A stretch of 64,000 nt of DNA from Pseudomonas sp. ANT_H4 (GTDB lineage Bacteria > Pseudomonadota > Gammaproteobacteria > Pseudomonadales > Pseudomonadaceae), in contig NZ_VOBG01000010.1 of assembly GCF_008369295.1 (NCBI RefSeq), positions 143,317 to 207,316 on the forward strand. The letters are read 5' to 3'. The notes below the pieces were generated by a model. That model did no database searches and was not told the origin of the DNA. It saw only the letters and a program-made list of their open reading frames with translations. How positions within the stretch are numbered: position 1 is the first letter of the stretch; each line of letters opens with the position of its first letter. The translations under genes and the position numbers were made by a program. Below, in pieces: positions 36,617 to 47,538 of this stretch.

Positions 36617-38611
36617 TCAACGCACTTTGAAGCGGCCCATCAACGCAATAACCTGGCCATTAGCCTCCAGCAAACTCTGGGTATTGTCTTCAGTGGCGTG
36701 CCCGCTTTGCACCAACTCTTCAACCATATGGCGAATGTGCACCATGCTGCGGTTGATCTCTTCGGTCACCGCGCTTTGCTGTTCGGCAGCGGTGGCGATC
36801 TGAGTACTCAGGTTGTTGATATGGCTGACGGAGCCGGCCATTTCATCCAGCCCGCTGTTGACCCGAGCGGTGGCATCGGCCGCCGACTGGCAACTGGCCT
36901 GGGTATTTTCCATGGCCGTGACCGAGGAAGTGACGCCCAGGGTCAGGCGCGCGAGCATTTCGTTGATTTGCGAGGTGCTGGCTTGAGTCCGGGCGGCGAG
37001 GGCGCGCACTTCATCGGCCACCACGGCAAACCCGCGTCCCTGCTCGCCGGCACGGGCGGCTTCAATCGCCGCGTTGAGCGCCAGCAGGTTGGTTTGGCCG
37101 GCAATGGCGCCGATCACCCCAAGTGTCTCTGTGATGCGCTGGGCGTCCTGGCGCATGTTTTCCACGGTATGGGTGGCGCTGGAAACTTCGCCGATCAAGG
37201 CACTGACGCTCTTGGAGGCTTCCCCCACGACGATTCGCGAACGGTCTGCGTGTTCGTTGGCGCTCTGGGTGAAGGCGGCGGTTTCAGCGGCGTTTTGCGC
37301 CACGGTGTCGGCGGTGGAGCTCATCTCGGTGATGGCCGTGACGGTCTGGTCGGTTTCCGAGGCGTGGCGTACCAGGATCTGGTTGGTCTGGGCCGACGTT
37401 TGCTGCAACTGCGCCAGGCTTGAAGACATGGCGCCGGTGGCCAGGGTTACTTCGCCGATCATGTTTTGCAGGTAGACGATAAAGCGGTTGACCGAATGAC
37501 CAATGGCACCCAATTCATCCTCGGTGTGGATGGTGATACGCCGGGTCAAGTCGGCGTCGCCGGCGGACAGCGCATCGATATTGGTTTTCAAGGCCTTCAT
37601 GCGCTGCACCAGTTGGCGAATCGCATAGACCTGCAACAGCACCAGCAGCAGGACCATGGGGATCTGCAACAGGCTCAAGGTGCCGAGCACGTCATCGCGC
37701 TGGGCGGTGATCAGCGAGGTGGGCAGGGCGGTGGCAAGGAACCACGGTGTGCCTTCAATAGGGCGCATAAAGAAGGTGCTGGCTACGCCCTGATTATCGA
37801 ACTCGTTGCGTTGCAACGGCTGGTCGCGATGGACCAGGCCGGCGCTGACCTGGGCGGCAAACGCCGAGGTGCCTGCCAGTTCGCTGATGTTTTTCAGCAC
37901 CACCTGGCCGCTGATGCGCGAGCTGTTGCTGATGATCTTGCCGTCACTTTCGACGATCAGCATTTGCCCACCGATGTCTTTTTCCTTGCGAGCTACCAGG
38001 TCATTGAAAAAGCCCAGGGTCACGTCAATGGTGGCAACGCCGTAGGGCGCGCCATCGCGCTGGATCACCATGGCGCAGTTGGTGCGCGGTTCTTGGCTGG
38101 CGTCATCCTTGTAGGCCGCCGCCCAGGCGCACTGGCCCCGAGGTGTGGCCATGCCGCCTTTGTACCAGGTCTGGTCGTAATAGTTAGGGGCTGCGTCGCT
38201 GTTCCAAAAAGTATTGACCGCCAGCTTGCCCGACACATCGCGATGCCAGAAGGTGCTGTGTTTGTTGCGCCCCGGTGTGCGCTGGTTGGGCAGGGGCCAG
38301 ATGCCGCCGCCGAACACTTTCAGTTCGCCGTACTGGTCCACCAGGCCGGGCAACACCTTGTCGATGGCATCGCTGTCGAGCAGGGGAATAGTTTGGGTGA
38401 TGCTGCGCTGCTGGGCCTGGACCTTGTTCAGTTCGCCCTGGATCTGTTCAGCCACCTCGGCAATACGGTTGAGGGCGACCTGTTCCTCGGTTTGCCGAAG
38501 CTTGGGAGCCACCAACTGTCCTATGCCCACGACCGTCAAGACGAATAGCAGCAGGACGAATAACACCAGGAACAGGGTGTAGCGGGCTTGGATAGAGCGC
38601 AATGGGGGCAT
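36617..38611 (-). CDS. Methyl-accepting chemotaxis protein, dCache sensor
   Basis: Chemoreceptor of 664 residues. N-terminal membrane helix ([23 protein letters not shown]), then a periplasmic sensor of about 280 residues of dCache type containing [11 protein letters not shown], which resembles the R-x-W-Y ligand motif of amine/amino-acid dCache domains but with Gln-Thr before Trp. The second membrane helix ([18 protein letters not shown]) leads to a HAMP domain and a coiled-coil signalling domain with the conserved tip [23 protein letters not shown]. It has no C-terminal CheR-tethering pentapeptide. The ligand is not known; the altered pocket residue makes amino-acid specificity uncertain. 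Monocistronic. Confidence 0.92.
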   Translation of the reverse strand: MPPLRSIQARYTLFLVLFVLLLFVLTVVGIGQLVAPKLRQTEEQVALNRIAEVAEQIQGELNKVQAQQRSITQTIPLLDSDAIDKVLPGLVDQYGELKVFGGGIWPLPNQRTPGRNKHSTFWHRDVSGKLAVNTFWNSDAAPNYYDQTWYKGGMATPRGQCAWAAAYKDDASQEPRTNCAMVIQRDGAPYGVATIDVTLGFFNDLVARKEKDIGGQMLIVESDGKIISNSSRISGQVVLKNISELAGTSAFAAQVSAGLVHRDQPLQRNEFDNQGVASTFFMRPIEGTPWFLATALPTSLITAQRDDVLGTLSLLQIPMVLLLVLLQVYAIRQLVQRMKALKTNIDALSAGDADLTRRITIHTEDELGAIGHSVNRFIVYLQNMIGEVTLATGAMSSSLAQLQQTSAQTNQILVRHASETDQTVTAITEMSSTADTVAQNAAETAAFTQSANEHADRSRIVVGEASKSVSALIGEVSSATHTVENMRQDAQRITETLGVIGAIAGQTNLLALNAAIEAARAGEQGRGFAVVADEVRALAARTQASTSQINEMLARLTLGVTSSVTAMENTQASCQSAADATARVNSGLDEMAGSVSHINNLSTQIATAAEQQSAVTEEINRSMVHIRHMVEELVQSGHATEDNTQSLLEANGQVIALMGRFKVR

Positions 38612-38778
38612 GGGGGTCGTCCTTACGAAGCGTTTTATTATTCAACGCGGCTTTTTTAGAGCTTCGTAGGGCTATCGGCCTGGAAAGAAGGAGCTTTAGG
38701 TACGATGGTGCAAGAGTGTTCGAGCGCATGAGGGGAAGGTCGTCCACGATCAGGATGAACGACCAATATTTCAATAGC

Positions 38779-39930
38779 TTACAGCTGATAGTTCTTTAGC
38801 TCTCTAGCAATCACCATCCGCTGGATTTCACTGGTCCCTTCATAAATCTGGGTTATCCGTGCATCCCGGTAATAGCGCTCCACCGGGTAATCTTCCAGAT
38901 AGCCGTAGCCACCATGGATCTGCATCGCCGAGGAACAGACCTTTTCCGCCATTTCCGAGGCGAACAACTTGGCCTGGGATGCTTCTGACAGGCACGGCTT
39001 GCCAGCACTGCGCAGGCGAGCAGCATGCAGGATCAACAAACGCGCGGCATTGAGGCGGGTCTGCATGTCAGCCAGCAGGTTGGCCACGCTCTGGTGCTCG
39101 ATGATTGCCTTGTCGAACTGCACCCGGTCACGGGCGTAAGCCAACGCCGCCTCGAACGCGGCGCGGGCAATGCCCAGGGCCTGGGCGGCAATGCCAATGC
39201 GGCCGCCTTCCAGGTTGGACAAGGCAATGGCCAGGCCCTTGCCACGCTCGCCCAACAGGTTAGCTTCGGGCACGGTGCATTGATTGAGGGTGACTGCACA
39301 GGTGTCCGAAGCGCGGATGCCCATCTTGTGTTCGGTGCGATCCACCACAAAACCTGGCGTGTCAGTGGGAACGAGGAATGCAGAAAGCCCTTTCTTGCCC
39401 AGTTCCGGGTCTGTCACGGCAAAGACGATGGCCAGCTTGGCCCGTTTGCCGTTGCTGACAAATTGCTTGGCGCCGTTGATCACCCATTGGCCGTCCCGCA
39501 ACTCGGCACGGGTACGCAGGTTGTGGGCTTCGGAGCCGGCCTGGGGTTCGGTCAGGCAGAAGCAGCCGATGGCCTGGCCGCTGGCAAGGTCGGCCAGCCA
39601 GGTTTCTTTCTGCTCTTGTGAGCCGTAGTTGAGGATGGGGCCGCAACCCACTGAATTATGGATGCTCATCAGCGCGCCAGTGGCGCCGTCACCGGCGGAA
39701 ATCTCTTCGACGGCCAGGGCGTAAGCCACATAGTCGACATAGGTGCCGCCCCATTCTTCCGGGACCACCATGCCCAGCAGGCCCAGTTCGCCCATCTTCG
39801 TCACCAGGGCATCGTCGATCCAGCCGGCTTTTTCCCACGCTTGGGCATGGGGCGCGATTTCGCCTCGGGCAAAGTCGCGCGCCATGTCGCGAATCATGAC
39901 TTGTTCTTCTGTAAATTCAATATCTTGCAT
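38779..39930 (-). CDS. Acyl-CoA dehydrogenase, isobutyryl-CoA type likely
   Basis: FAD-dependent acyl-CoA dehydrogenase, 383 residues. ACAD signatures are [18 protein letters not shown] and [38 protein letters not shown], with the catalytic Glu in YEGTSE. It follows the 3-hydroxyisobutyryl-CoA hydrolase gene by 3 bases. That pairing suggests isobutyryl-CoA as substrate, in valine breakdown, oxidised to methacrylyl-CoA; this is inference from context. Its stop lies about 170 bases before the divergent chemoreceptor start. A related two-gene set occurs in P. aeruginosa near PA0744-PA0746. Confidence 0.9.
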   Translation of the reverse strand: MQDIEFTEEQVMIRDMARDFARGEIAPHAQAWEKAGWIDDALVTKMGELGLLGMVVPEEWGGTYVDYVAYALAVEEISAGDGATGALMSIHNSVGCGPILNYGSQEQKETWLADLASGQAIGCFCLTEPQAGSEAHNLRTRAELRDGQWVINGAKQFVSNGKRAKLAIVFAVTDPELGKKGLSAFLVPTDTPGFVVDRTEHKMGIRASDTCAVTLNQCTVPEANLLGERGKGLAIALSNLEGGRIGIAAQALGIARAAFEAALAYARDRVQFDKAIIEHQSVANLLADMQTRLNAARLLILHAARLRSAGKPCLSEASQAKLFASEMAEKVCSSAMQIHGGYGYLEDYPVERYYRDARITQIYEGTSEIQRMVIARELKNYQL

Positions 39931-39933
39931 GGA

Positions 39934-41040
39934 TTAGTTCCTGTTCTGCTCGAAGTCACAGAAGAAGCTTTCGACGTGGCCGGCATCCAGCGCCTGCAGA
40001 GTCGGCGGGTTCCATTGCGGGGATTTATCCTTGTCGATCAGCAGGGCGCGCACGCCTTCGATCAGGTCGCCACGGGCAAACCACTGACGGTCCAGGTGCA
40101 ACTCCAGGGCAAAGCAGTCTTCCAATGCAAGGTGCCGACCACGCCGGAGCATTTCCAGGGTCACCGCCATGGCCAGTGGCGAGCGGCCCTGCATCAGCTT
40201 GACCGTATCCAACGCCCATTCGTGGCTGTCAGCGACGGTGACTTGCTGCAATTGCTCAACGATGCTGGGCACGTCGGGCAGGGCGAAGAAGTGTTCGATG
40301 GCTGGGCGCAATTTAGCCAGCGGCGCGTCGGCAAGCTGCTGCACTGCCAGTTTGGTCAGCAGGCCCTGGAGATCCTTGAGCGGGAAGTCATGCCATTGCA
40401 GGAGATCGAGTTGCTGGTCAAGTTCCGCCAGCCTGGCGCTGTCCAGGTACCAGTCGGCCAGCCCACAGTACAACGCGTCGGCAGCGCGGATCTGCACGCC
40501 GGTTACGCCGAGGTAGATGCCCAGTTCACCGGGAATACGCGGCAGGAAATAGCTGCCACCGACGTCAGGGAAGTAACCGATGGCAACCTCTGGCATCGCC
40601 AGACGACTGCGTTCAGTGACCACCCGAAGGTCGGCGCCCTGGACCAGGCCCATGCCGCCGCCCAGGACAAAGCCGTCCATCAGCGCGAGAACAGGTTTGC
40701 GGTAATGATGAATCGCCAGGTCGAGGGCGTACTCTTCGACGAAAAAATCCTGGTGCAGGGTGTCGCCGTTCTTGAAGCTGTCGTACAGCGAGCGTATGTC
40801 GCCGCCAGCGCAGAAGGCTTTTTGCCCGGCACCACGCAGGACGACGGCGTGAACTTGCGGGTCGTCAGCCCAACCCTGCAAATGCCGGGTGAGGCTGCGG
40901 ACCATGTCCAGGGTGATGGCATTAAGGCCAGCAGGGCGATTGAGGGTGAGGTGGCCGATGTGGTTGCGTATCTCGGCGAGGACGTCGTCCTGGAGGGACT
41001 CGGCGCTGCACGTCGCCTGGGATGGAGCCTGAGCAGTCAT
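39934..41040 (-). CDS. 3-hydroxyisobutyryl-CoA hydrolase
   Basis: Crotonase-fold thioesterase of valine catabolism that frees 3-hydroxyisobutyrate. 368 residues, the length typical of this branch rather than of enoyl-CoA hydratase (about 260). The oxyanion segment is AFCAGGDIRSLYDS, then GFVLGGGMGLVQGADLRVVTERSRLAMPEVAIGYFPDVGGSYFLPR, where MPEVAIGYFPDVG is the HIBCH hallmark with the catalytic Glu/Asp. The start MTAQAPSQATCSAES at 41040 has GGGAG 8 bases upstream; a 39-codon extension is rejected because it shows no site and poor codon use. First gene of the two-gene operon with the dehydrogenase. Confidence 0.9.
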   Translation of the reverse strand: MTAQAPSQATCSAESLQDDVLAEIRNHIGHLTLNRPAGLNAITLDMVRSLTRHLQGWADDPQVHAVVLRGAGQKAFCAGGDIRSLYDSFKNGDTLHQDFFVEEYALDLAIHHYRKPVLALMDGFVLGGGMGLVQGADLRVVTERSRLAMPEVAIGYFPDVGGSYFLPRIPGELGIYLGVTGVQIRAADALYCGLADWYLDSARLAELDQQLDLLQWHDFPLKDLQGLLTKLAVQQLADAPLAKLRPAIEHFFALPDVPSIVEQLQQVTVADSHEWALDTVKLMQGRSPLAMAVTLEMLRRGRHLALEDCFALELHLDRQWFARGDLIEGVRALLIDKDKSPQWNPPTLQALDAGHVESFFCDFEQNRN

Positions 41041-41198
41041 CTGTAACTCCCTGCTTTTATTGTTCTTTATTAAAATGTTCGCGGACGAACCATTTCCCGA
41101 TCGTACCAGTGCAAATTTGCCAAGTACAACTCGGAATACTGCAGGTCGTCTTTGCATTTATGCAGGGTAGTTATTATCAAAAAAACGGCCTGGCCTGC

Positions 41199-41906
41199 CT
41201 AGACCCGCCCCGCCAATACCTGGCCAATGCTGCGGCGCCGGGCATGATCTTCAGCGGTATGGATCAGTTGCTCCAGTTCCGTGGGCGTGACGTCGAAAAA
41301 CTGCTCCATTTCGGCCAGGGCCCGCTCCAGGTCAACGGCAGTGATCTTGGGATCAGGCTCCTGGAGGCGATTGCCCATCATGATCACCGGCGCCTCTACC
41401 GCGCCCTTGGGGTAACGGGTACGGGTCAGGTTGTTATAGGCAATGGCCGTCACCAGCAATGTGCCAGCACCGAGCATGACTGGGCCGATTGCCTGCCAAC
41501 CCAGGGCGATGGTCGCCGGGTCTGCCAACACGAGTGTCATTGCCAGCCCGCCCGACGGCGGATGCAGGCAGCGCAGCCAGCACATCAGGATCAGCGCCAT
41601 GCCAGCGGCCAGGCACGCGCTGCCCAGCGTGCGGCCCAGTACTCTTGCTACCAGCAATGCCACCACACTGGCACACAAGTAGCTGCCAACGATTGACCAC
41701 GGCTGGGCCAGCGCACCGGATGAAACGGCAAACAGCAACACGGCAGACGCGCCCAAGGGGCCAATCAGGTGCATGGCGACGTCCATGCCAAACACCTGGG
41801 CACAGAGCCAGACACTGAACAGAGTGCCCAAGGCCATGCCGATGGCGGCGCGACTCCATTCGGCGGGGCGGGTATTGATGGCAGCGGGGAACCAGCGAGC
41901 AAGCAT
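41199..41906 (-). CDS. HPP family membrane protein
   Basis: 235 residues with four or five membrane segments and the family motif CLHPPSGGLAMTLVLADP. The N-terminal half is the HPP membrane domain, MHLIGPLGASAVLLFAV. The C-terminal part (PKITAVDLERALAEMEQFFDVTPTELEQLIHTAEDHARRR) resembles only the linker before the CBS pair found in longer homologues, so this is a short form without CBS domains. HPP proteins from cyanobacteria were reported as nitrite transporters; no nitrogen genes lie nearby. A leftward hairpin terminator (41936-41977) isolates it from the arn operon. Confidence 0.82.
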   Translation of the reverse strand: MLARWFPAAINTRPAEWSRAAIGMALGTLFSVWLCAQVFGMDVAMHLIGPLGASAVLLFAVSSGALAQPWSIVGSYLCASVVALLVARVLGRTLGSACLAAGMALILMCWLRCLHPPSGGLAMTLVLADPATIALGWQAIGPVMLGAGTLLVTAIAYNNLTRTRYPKGAVEAPVIMMGNRLQEPDPKITAVDLERALAEMEQFFDVTPTELEQLIHTAEDHARRRSIGQVLAGRV

Positions 41907-41935
41907 TAATCGACGATCCAGAATAAAAAGGCGGG

Positions 41936-41977
41936 CAACAAAAAGAAGGGCTTCTCTGGTTTCCCGGAAAGCCCTTC
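41936..41977 (-). terminator. Rho-independent terminator after the arn operon
   Basis: Stem GAAGGGCTT (41945-41953) with AAGCCCTTC (41969-41977). The A-rich flank at 41938-41944 gives a U tract on the minus strand after the stem. It lies between the last arn gene and the HPP gene. Confidence 0.7.
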
Positions 41978-42132
41978 GAAAGTTCCAACATTTGGGGGAA
42001 GAACCGATGCAGTGTGCCGATCAAACAAAACCCTCGCCAATGCATATTAATGCACGTTAAGTGCAGTAATTTTGGAGTTAATCACCTTGAACCCAGTGGC
42101 CCCTCCATCCAGGCAGGCCAGGCTGACGGTTG

Positions 42133-43752
42133 TCAGCGCTCAGCCTTGCTCAGGTTCAGCAGCACGTAAGGGTTTTTGTCGAACTGCCCGCTGAGTGCAG
42201 GTGACAGCACGCGCACGCGCGGGTCGCTCGACCCTTCAAAGTCGGCCTGGCTCATCACCAGCCAGGCCGGCCCCTGAACGAGGGCGAGTTCAGAGGGCAA
42301 CTGGGTGAACAAGGGCACCCGGTCACAATTGAGGTTGACCATGAACTTGATGGCTTTGCCGTCCTTACCCAGGGCATGCAGCACCAGCGGCGCCGGATGC
42401 TGCTGGATCAGGGCCTGGGCACCCAGGGTAAAGGTACGCGTGTCATAAAGGCTGCGTTCCAGCGGCTCCACCACCATGATGTAGGTCGACCACACCGCCA
42501 GCACCGAACAAAAGGCCGGGCCTACTGGCTGCCAGCGCCATTTCAACAGTATGCCCAGAAGCAGCACCTGCAGCACGGCCAGCACGGTGAACACCAGGCC
42601 CAGGCTATTCAACTGCTCGGGGAAGCGATGACGGGCCATCAACAGGGCGCCAATCAACAGCGTCGGTATGAGCGCCCACACCCCCAGCATCAATCCCCGC
42701 AACCAGGCAAAGAGCCGCCCCTGAACACCCCGAAAAGGGTAGGCCGCAATGATTGCCGCCATGGGGATCATCGGCAGCATGTAACGGGCCTTCTTCGCCT
42801 GCGGGATCGACAGCCCCAGCATCACGATCAACCCGGCAGCCGCGCAAAACAGCAACAACTGCAGCGCCGGATCAGACGGTCGCCGCCCGTTGATCAGGAC
42901 GGCAATCAGCACCAGGATCGCCAATGGATACGCCAGGGCATAGTTGCCCAACGAACTGGTGAAGTAATAGAGCACACCACTGGAACCTTCGCTGCCATCC
43001 ATGCGGCCGAGGAACTGCATGCGGATCACGTCCTGCATGAACGCTTCACCACCGCTGAGTTTGGCCAATAGCAACAGCAGGCCAACACAGGCCACCAGCA
43101 ACGCCAACGCGAGCAAACCGAAGCTGAACAACTGACGCCATTGCCGGTTGATCAGGTAATAGCTGCACAACACACCGGTGGGAATCACCAGGCCGATCGG
43201 CCCACGAATGGCAAAGCCCAGGAGCAACAACGCCAGCAGCCAATGCCAGCGTTTGCCGCCACCGAAGTGATCATGAGCGTAGCCCAGGTAAAACACCGTC
43301 AGGGCTACGGCAGCCAGCATCTGGTCCAGGGACACTGAGCGGGTTTCGCTGATAAAGGTGCTGCTGAGCAGCAGCAGGGCGATGCTCAGCAGCGCCCAGC
43401 GCCGGGAGTAGGGCGCTGTCAGTCGGTAGATCAAGGTGACGATAATCGCCGAGGCAATGGCCGTCGGCAGCCACGCCGTCAGGCTGGTAATGCGCCCCAG
43501 CGGTAGCGACAACAACCAGGTAAACAGGGTCGACGTCGCCAGGTAGTCCGCATAGGGCTGCCCGTAGGTTGTGGGAAAGAAGCTCGGCCCATGGCGCAGC
43601 ATCTCCTGGGCGAACAACACAAAGCGCGAGTCAAAACCGATAATCGCCTGGTCCCAGTTGCCGGCGATGAACAGCATCAACGCCAGCAGCCCAAGGCCTA
43701 GGGAGTGTCTGCGGATCGTGGCGCCAAGCAGCGGTGCTGGAACTATATCCAC
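42133..43752 (-). CDS. ArnT-like membrane glycosyltransferase (PMT/GT83 family), second copy
   Basis: 539 residues with 11-13 hydrophobic segments. The first periplasmic loop has FDSRFVLFAQEMLRHGPSFFPTTYGQPYADYL; the acidic residue there replaces the DETRYA loop of true ArnT. It is clearly related to arnT but diverged. It starts 3 bases after ugd at the end of the arn operon and should be made with it. It may move Ara4N or another sugar from a polyprenyl-phosphate donor to a different acceptor. Many pseudomonads carry a second membrane transferase in this place, but I cannot name the acceptor. Confidence 0.8.
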   Translation of the reverse strand: MDIVPAPLLGATIRRHSLGLGLLALMLFIAGNWDQAIIGFDSRFVLFAQEMLRHGPSFFPTTYGQPYADYLATSTLFTWLLSLPLGRITSLTAWLPTAIASAIIVTLIYRLTAPYSRRWALLSIALLLLSSTFISETRSVSLDQMLAAVALTVFYLGYAHDHFGGGKRWHWLLALLLLGFAIRGPIGLVIPTGVLCSYYLINRQWRQLFSFGLLALALLVACVGLLLLLAKLSGGEAFMQDVIRMQFLGRMDGSEGSSGVLYYFTSSLGNYALAYPLAILVLIAVLINGRRPSDPALQLLLFCAAAGLIVMLGLSIPQAKKARYMLPMIPMAAIIAAYPFRGVQGRLFAWLRGLMLGVWALIPTLLIGALLMARHRFPEQLNSLGLVFTVLAVLQVLLLGILLKWRWQPVGPAFCSVLAVWSTYIMVVEPLERSLYDTRTFTLGAQALIQQHPAPLVLHALGKDGKAIKFMVNLNCDRVPLFTQLPSELALVQGPAWLVMSQADFEGSSDPRVRVLSPALSGQFDKNPYVLLNLSKAER

Positions 43753-43755
43753 GTC

Positions 43756-45135
43756 TTACGCTTCCAGCAGCCGGGGAACCCATTGCTGCTGGGGGATCGG
43801 CAGGTTGCACGATTCTCCGCGGCCCATCGGGAAATACTGGAAGCCCTTGCGTGCCAGGCGCTCGGCGTCGTACAGGTTACGGCCGTCGAAGATCACCGCA
43901 GCCTTGAGGCGCTGTTGCAGCAGGTCGAAATCAGGCGCCTTGAACTGCTGCCACTCGGTGCAGATGATCAACGCATCGCTACCGCCCAGGGTCGACTCCG
44001 GCGTGCCCATCAGCATCAGCCGGGGGTCATCACCGTAGAGGCGCTGGGTTTCCTGCATGGCTTCCGGGTCAAAGGCACGCACGTTGGCGCCCGCCGCCCA
44101 TAGCGATTCCATCAATACCCGGCTGGGCGCATCGCGCATGTCATCGGTGTTGGGCTTGAACGCCAGGCCCCACAGGGCGAAAGTCTTGCCGCGCAAGTCG
44201 CCTTTGTAGAAGGCCTTGATCCGCTCGAACAATTTGCTCTTCTGCCGCTGGTTGATGGCTTCCACCGCTTCCAGCAGGTCGCTGGAGCAATTGGCTTGCT
44301 TGGCACTGTGGATCAGGGCCCGCATGTCCTTGGGAAAACACGACCCGCCGTAGCCGCAACCGGGGTAGATAAAGTGGTAGCCGATCCGCGAATCGGCACC
44401 AATCCCCAGGCGCACAGATTCAATATCTGCGCCCAGGTGTTCGGCCAGCTCGGCGATCTGGTTGATAAAACTGATCTTAGTCGCCAGCATGCAGTTGGCG
44501 GCGTACTTGGTCAGCTCGGCACTGCGCAGGTCCATGAAGATGATGCGGTCGTGGTTGCGGTTGAACGGCGCGTACAGGTCGCGCATCACTTCGCGCACTT
44601 CTTCGCGCTCGCAACCAATGATGATCCGGTCCGGGCGGCGGCAGTCAGCGACCGCCGAGCCTTCCTTGAGGAATTCCGGGTTGGAGACGATATCGAACTC
44701 CAAGTTGCGCCCGGCCAGGTGCAGAGCCTTTTCGATATGGGCGCGTAAAGTGTCGCCGGTGCCCACGGGCACGGTGGATTTTTCCACCAGGATCACGGGG
44801 TCGCGCCGGTGACGGGCCACCGCATCGCCCACCGACAGCACGTACCTCAAGTCCGCCGAACCGTCCTCGTCCGAAGGCGTGCCCACGGCAATGAACAGTA
44901 CCTCACCGTGTTCCACCGCAAGCTTTTCATCGCAGGTGAAGATCAGGCGGCCGTTCTCCAGATTTTCCTTGACCAGGCTGGCAAGCCCTGGCTCGAAAAT
45001 ACTCACGTGCCCCTGCTGCAACAGGCGGACCTTGTTTTCATCAACGTCCATGCAGATGACATCGTGACCGACCTCGGCCAGTACGGTGGCTTGTACCAGA
45101 CCGACGTAACCACTACCAAATACGCTGATTTTCAT
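43756..45135 (-). CDS. ugd: UDP-glucose 6-dehydrogenase
   Basis: Oxidises UDP-glucose to UDP-glucuronate, the first committed precursor of UDP-Ara4N. 459 residues: N-terminal NAD fold [26 protein letters not shown], substrate site [20 protein letters not shown], and the catalytic Cys in [14 protein letters not shown]. An open frame extends upstream to 45570, but the start at [12 protein letters not shown] is certain from the Rossmann fold. The arnF stop overlaps the start by 4 bases (ATGA). Inside the arn operon. Confidence 0.95.
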   Translation of the reverse strand: MKISVFGSGYVGLVQATVLAEVGHDVICMDVDENKVRLLQQGHVSIFEPGLASLVKENLENGRLIFTCDEKLAVEHGEVLFIAVGTPSDEDGSADLRYVLSVGDAVARHRRDPVILVEKSTVPVGTGDTLRAHIEKALHLAGRNLEFDIVSNPEFLKEGSAVADCRRPDRIIIGCEREEVREVMRDLYAPFNRNHDRIIFMDLRSAELTKYAANCMLATKISFINQIAELAEHLGADIESVRLGIGADSRIGYHFIYPGCGYGGSCFPKDMRALIHSAKQANCSSDLLEAVEAINQRQKSKLFERIKAFYKGDLRGKTFALWGLAFKPNTDDMRDAPSRVLMESLWAAGANVRAFDPEAMQETQRLYGDDPRLMLMGTPESTLGGSDALIICTEWQQFKAPDFDLLQQRLKAAVIFDGRNLYDAERLARKGFQYFPMGRGESCNLPIPQQQWVPRLLEA

Positions 45136-45545
45136 GGGGCATTCCTGGGGCTTGCACTGCTGATACGACGGGAGTTGATCGTCAGGACACCGAGGATGAT
45201 CAATGCCACCCCCAGGGTTTTTGACAGGGAAAAGTGTTCGTTGAATACCGGCAGGCTGGCAGCCAGCAGGTACACCAGGGCGTAGCTGATGCTCAGCAGC
45301 GAATAAGCACGCCCCAGGGGAAGGCCCTTGAGGGCGCCGAGCCAACAGAGCATCGACAGCGCGTAGGCGAAAATCGCCAGGATCACCACGCCCAGCGCGC
45401 CAAGGTCGATGGCGCCGCTGTTCAACGCCGTCAGCCATTCGCTGGGCAGCGGCAGGCGGGTCATGCTCCAGCGCATGCCCAACTGGGCACCGCTGACCAA
45501 TGCAACGCTGCCCAGGGCCAGGGCAAAGCCGCGAATCCGGCTCAT
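45132..45545 (-). CDS. arnF: Undecaprenyl-phosphate-Ara4N flippase subunit ArnF
   Basis: Small EmrE-like membrane protein of 137 residues with four helices ([67 protein letters not shown]). With ArnE it is thought to carry the lipid-linked aminosugar across the inner membrane. It overlaps arnE upstream and ugd downstream by 4 bases each. Confidence 0.9.
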   Translation of the reverse strand: MSRIRGFALALGSVALVSGAQLGMRWSMTRLPLPSEWLTALNSGAIDLGALGVVILAIFAYALSMLCWLGALKGLPLGRAYSLLSISYALVYLLAASLPVFNEHFSLSKTLGVALIILGVLTINSRRISSASPRNAP

Positions 45546-45886
45546 ACCTCACCTCCCAGCAGCGCCACACCGGCGATCACCAGGGCGACACCCAACCAAT
45601 GGCGACGGTCCACAGGCTCGTGGAAGACAAAACGCGCCACCAGGGTCACCAGCACAAAATTCAGGCTGAGCATTGGGTAAGCGATGCCCACTTCCAGGCG
45701 CTGCAAGACCAGCAGCCATACCAGTAAACCCAGGCCCAGGCAGAACAATGCCGACCACAGCCAGGGCGAGCGCAGTTTTGCGGCCCAACCGTCAGGCTGG
45801 TCACGCCAGCCTTCCACGGCAAACTTCTGCGAGACCTGACCCATGCAGGTCAGCAGGCAAGCAGCCAAGAGCAGCAGCAGGGTCAT
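45542..45886 (-). CDS. arnE: Undecaprenyl-phosphate-Ara4N flippase subunit ArnE
   Basis: 114-residue EmrE-like membrane protein, four helices ([76 protein letters not shown]). It pairs with ArnF. It starts inside the end of arnT (ATGA) and ends inside the start of arnF, so four genes here are translated as a coupled unit. Confidence 0.9.
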   Translation of the reverse strand: MTLLLLLAACLLTCMGQVSQKFAVEGWRDQPDGWAAKLRSPWLWSALFCLGLGLLVWLLVLQRLEVGIAYPMLSLNFVLVTLVARFVFHEPVDRRHWLGVALVIAGVALLGGEV

Positions 45887-47538
45887 GGTGCAGCCTGCGG
45901 GAAAATCAGGATCACCATGTTGCCTTGCTCGTAGCGCTTGCCATCCTTGGGCAGCAAGTCCACTTCCTGCCTTTCATCATCGCCCTTGACCCGCATGACC
46001 ACGCCCACCGAACCTTGTTTGCGGGCGTCCGTCATCCATTGCTGGACCTGAGCAGCGTCCACTTTGCGGTAGGCGGTATCTGGATAGGCGATGCCGTATT
46101 TGACTTCACCGACGGTGTTGTACAACGCCACTTCCGGACGTTTTAGCCGCCACGACAGGGCGGACGCAGCGCCCAGGTCGTTGCTTAGCAACGAGGCTGT
46201 GCGGGCCAACTCATCGGTGTGATCGATGATGAACTGATCCGGCGTCTTGTTATAAACCACCGAATGGGGCAGGGCGGCAGGTACCAGAGCAACCAGAAGC
46301 CAGCTGCCAATCGCCGGCGCAGCCCACAACCGCAACGGACGCGCCGCTTGCAGCAGGTTGGCGATGATCCAGCCGAACAGCACGATAAACACCAGCACCA
46401 GGCTCAGCAGCTCCTGGTTATGCTCGTACACCGGCTTCTTCAACTGGAAATACACCAGGGCCAGCAACCCCAGCAGGCCGAGAGTCAGGTTGAGCCAGCC
46501 GTTGACTTGCAATACCCGGCCACGGGCCTGGGCCAGCTTGTCCGCCAGGGTATTGCCCATCAGCAACGCCAGGGGCAGCAGGCACGGCAGGATATAAGCC
46601 GGCAACTTGCCCTTGCTCAGGCTGAAAAACGCCAGGGGCATCAGCAGCCACAACAACAGGAACGCAGTCTTGTTGTTGCGTTTTTCCAGCCACGCCTGTT
46701 TCAAGGTGGAGGGCAGCAAGGCCACCCACGGCAGACAGAACGCCACCAGCAGCGGCAGGTAATACCACCATGGCTGATCGTGCTGGGCATCTTCACCGGC
46801 AAAGCGCTGAATATGCTCATGCCAGAAAAAGAAATGCCAATAGTCCGGCTCCTGGGCATGTACCGCCAACGCCCACGGCAAGCTGACGACAATCGCCACG
46901 GCGACCGCCACCAGGCCATAGCCCAGCAGCTCACGAAAGCGCTTTTGCCAGATCATGTAGGGCAGGGCGATCAACACCGGTAGCAGCCACGCCAGAAAAC
47001 CCTTGGTCATGAAACCCATGGCACAGGCCACACCCAGCAAGGCCCAGGACCACAAACGGCCGCGATGGCTGGTGCTGTCGACACATAGCCACAAGGCCAC
47101 GCCGGTCAGGTTGACCCAAAAGGTGAATTGCGGATCAAGGTTGGCGTAGCCACCCAGTGCCGCAACGCTGACAAAACTCATGTACAGCACGGTGCTGACC
47201 AGGCTTTTGCGCGGGTCATGCCACAAGCGTCGGGACACCCAGTACACCAGCAGGACGCTCAAGCCGGTGGCCAGCGCCGAGGCAAAGCGCACGCCAAACA
47301 GGTTCTGGCCAAAAATGGCCTGACCCAGGGCGATCATCCAGTACCCGGCCGCCGGCTTTTCAAAATAGCGGATACCCATGAAATGCGGCGATGCCCATTT
47401 GCCGGTCAGGAGCATTTCCTGGCTGATCTGGGCATAGCGGGTTTCGTCCGGAATCCACAGGCCATGGGTGGCCATCGGCAGCAGATAACACACGCCAAAG
47501 ACCAGCAAGAGCAGGGGCAGGGCCCAACGACGAATCAT
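45883..47538 (-). CDS. arnT: Lipid A Ara4N transferase ArnT
   Basis: Periplasm-facing membrane transferase (GT83) that puts 4-amino-4-deoxy-L-arabinose on lipid A phosphates, lowering binding of polymyxin and other cationic peptides. 551 residues and about 12-13 helices. The first loop [42 protein letters not shown] carries the DETRYA motif and the YFEKP motif expected of ArnT. I use the ATG at 47538, inside the arnD stop (ATGA overlap), 7 codons after the longest possible start. Confidence 0.94.
   Translation of the reverse strand: MIRRWALPLLLLVFGVCYLLPMATHGLWIPDETRYAQISQEMLLTGKWASPHFMGIRYFEKPAAGYWMIALGQAIFGQNLFGVRFASALATGLSVLLVYWVSRRLWHDPRKSLVSTVLYMSFVSVAALGGYANLDPQFTFWVNLTGVALWLCVDSTSHRGRLWSWALLGVACAMGFMTKGFLAWLLPVLIALPYMIWQKRFRELLGYGLVAVAVAIVVSLPWALAVHAQEPDYWHFFFWHEHIQRFAGEDAQHDQPWWYYLPLLVAFCLPWVALLPSTLKQAWLEKRNNKTAFLLLWLLMPLAFFSLSKGKLPAYILPCLLPLALLMGNTLADKLAQARGRVLQVNGWLNLTLGLLGLLALVYFQLKKPVYEHNQELLSLVLVFIVLFGWIIANLLQAARPLRLWAAPAIGSWLLVALVPAALPHSVVYNKTPDQFIIDHTDELARTASLLSNDLGAASALSWRLKRPEVALYNTVGEVKYGIAYPDTAYRKVDAAQVQQWMTDARKQGSVGVVMRVKGDDERQEVDLLPKDGKRYEQGNMVILIFPQAAP

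Noticed and set aside
45136..45570. 145-codon extension of ugd
   Set aside because: It overlaps arnF in another frame; the protein must start at [12 protein letters not shown].
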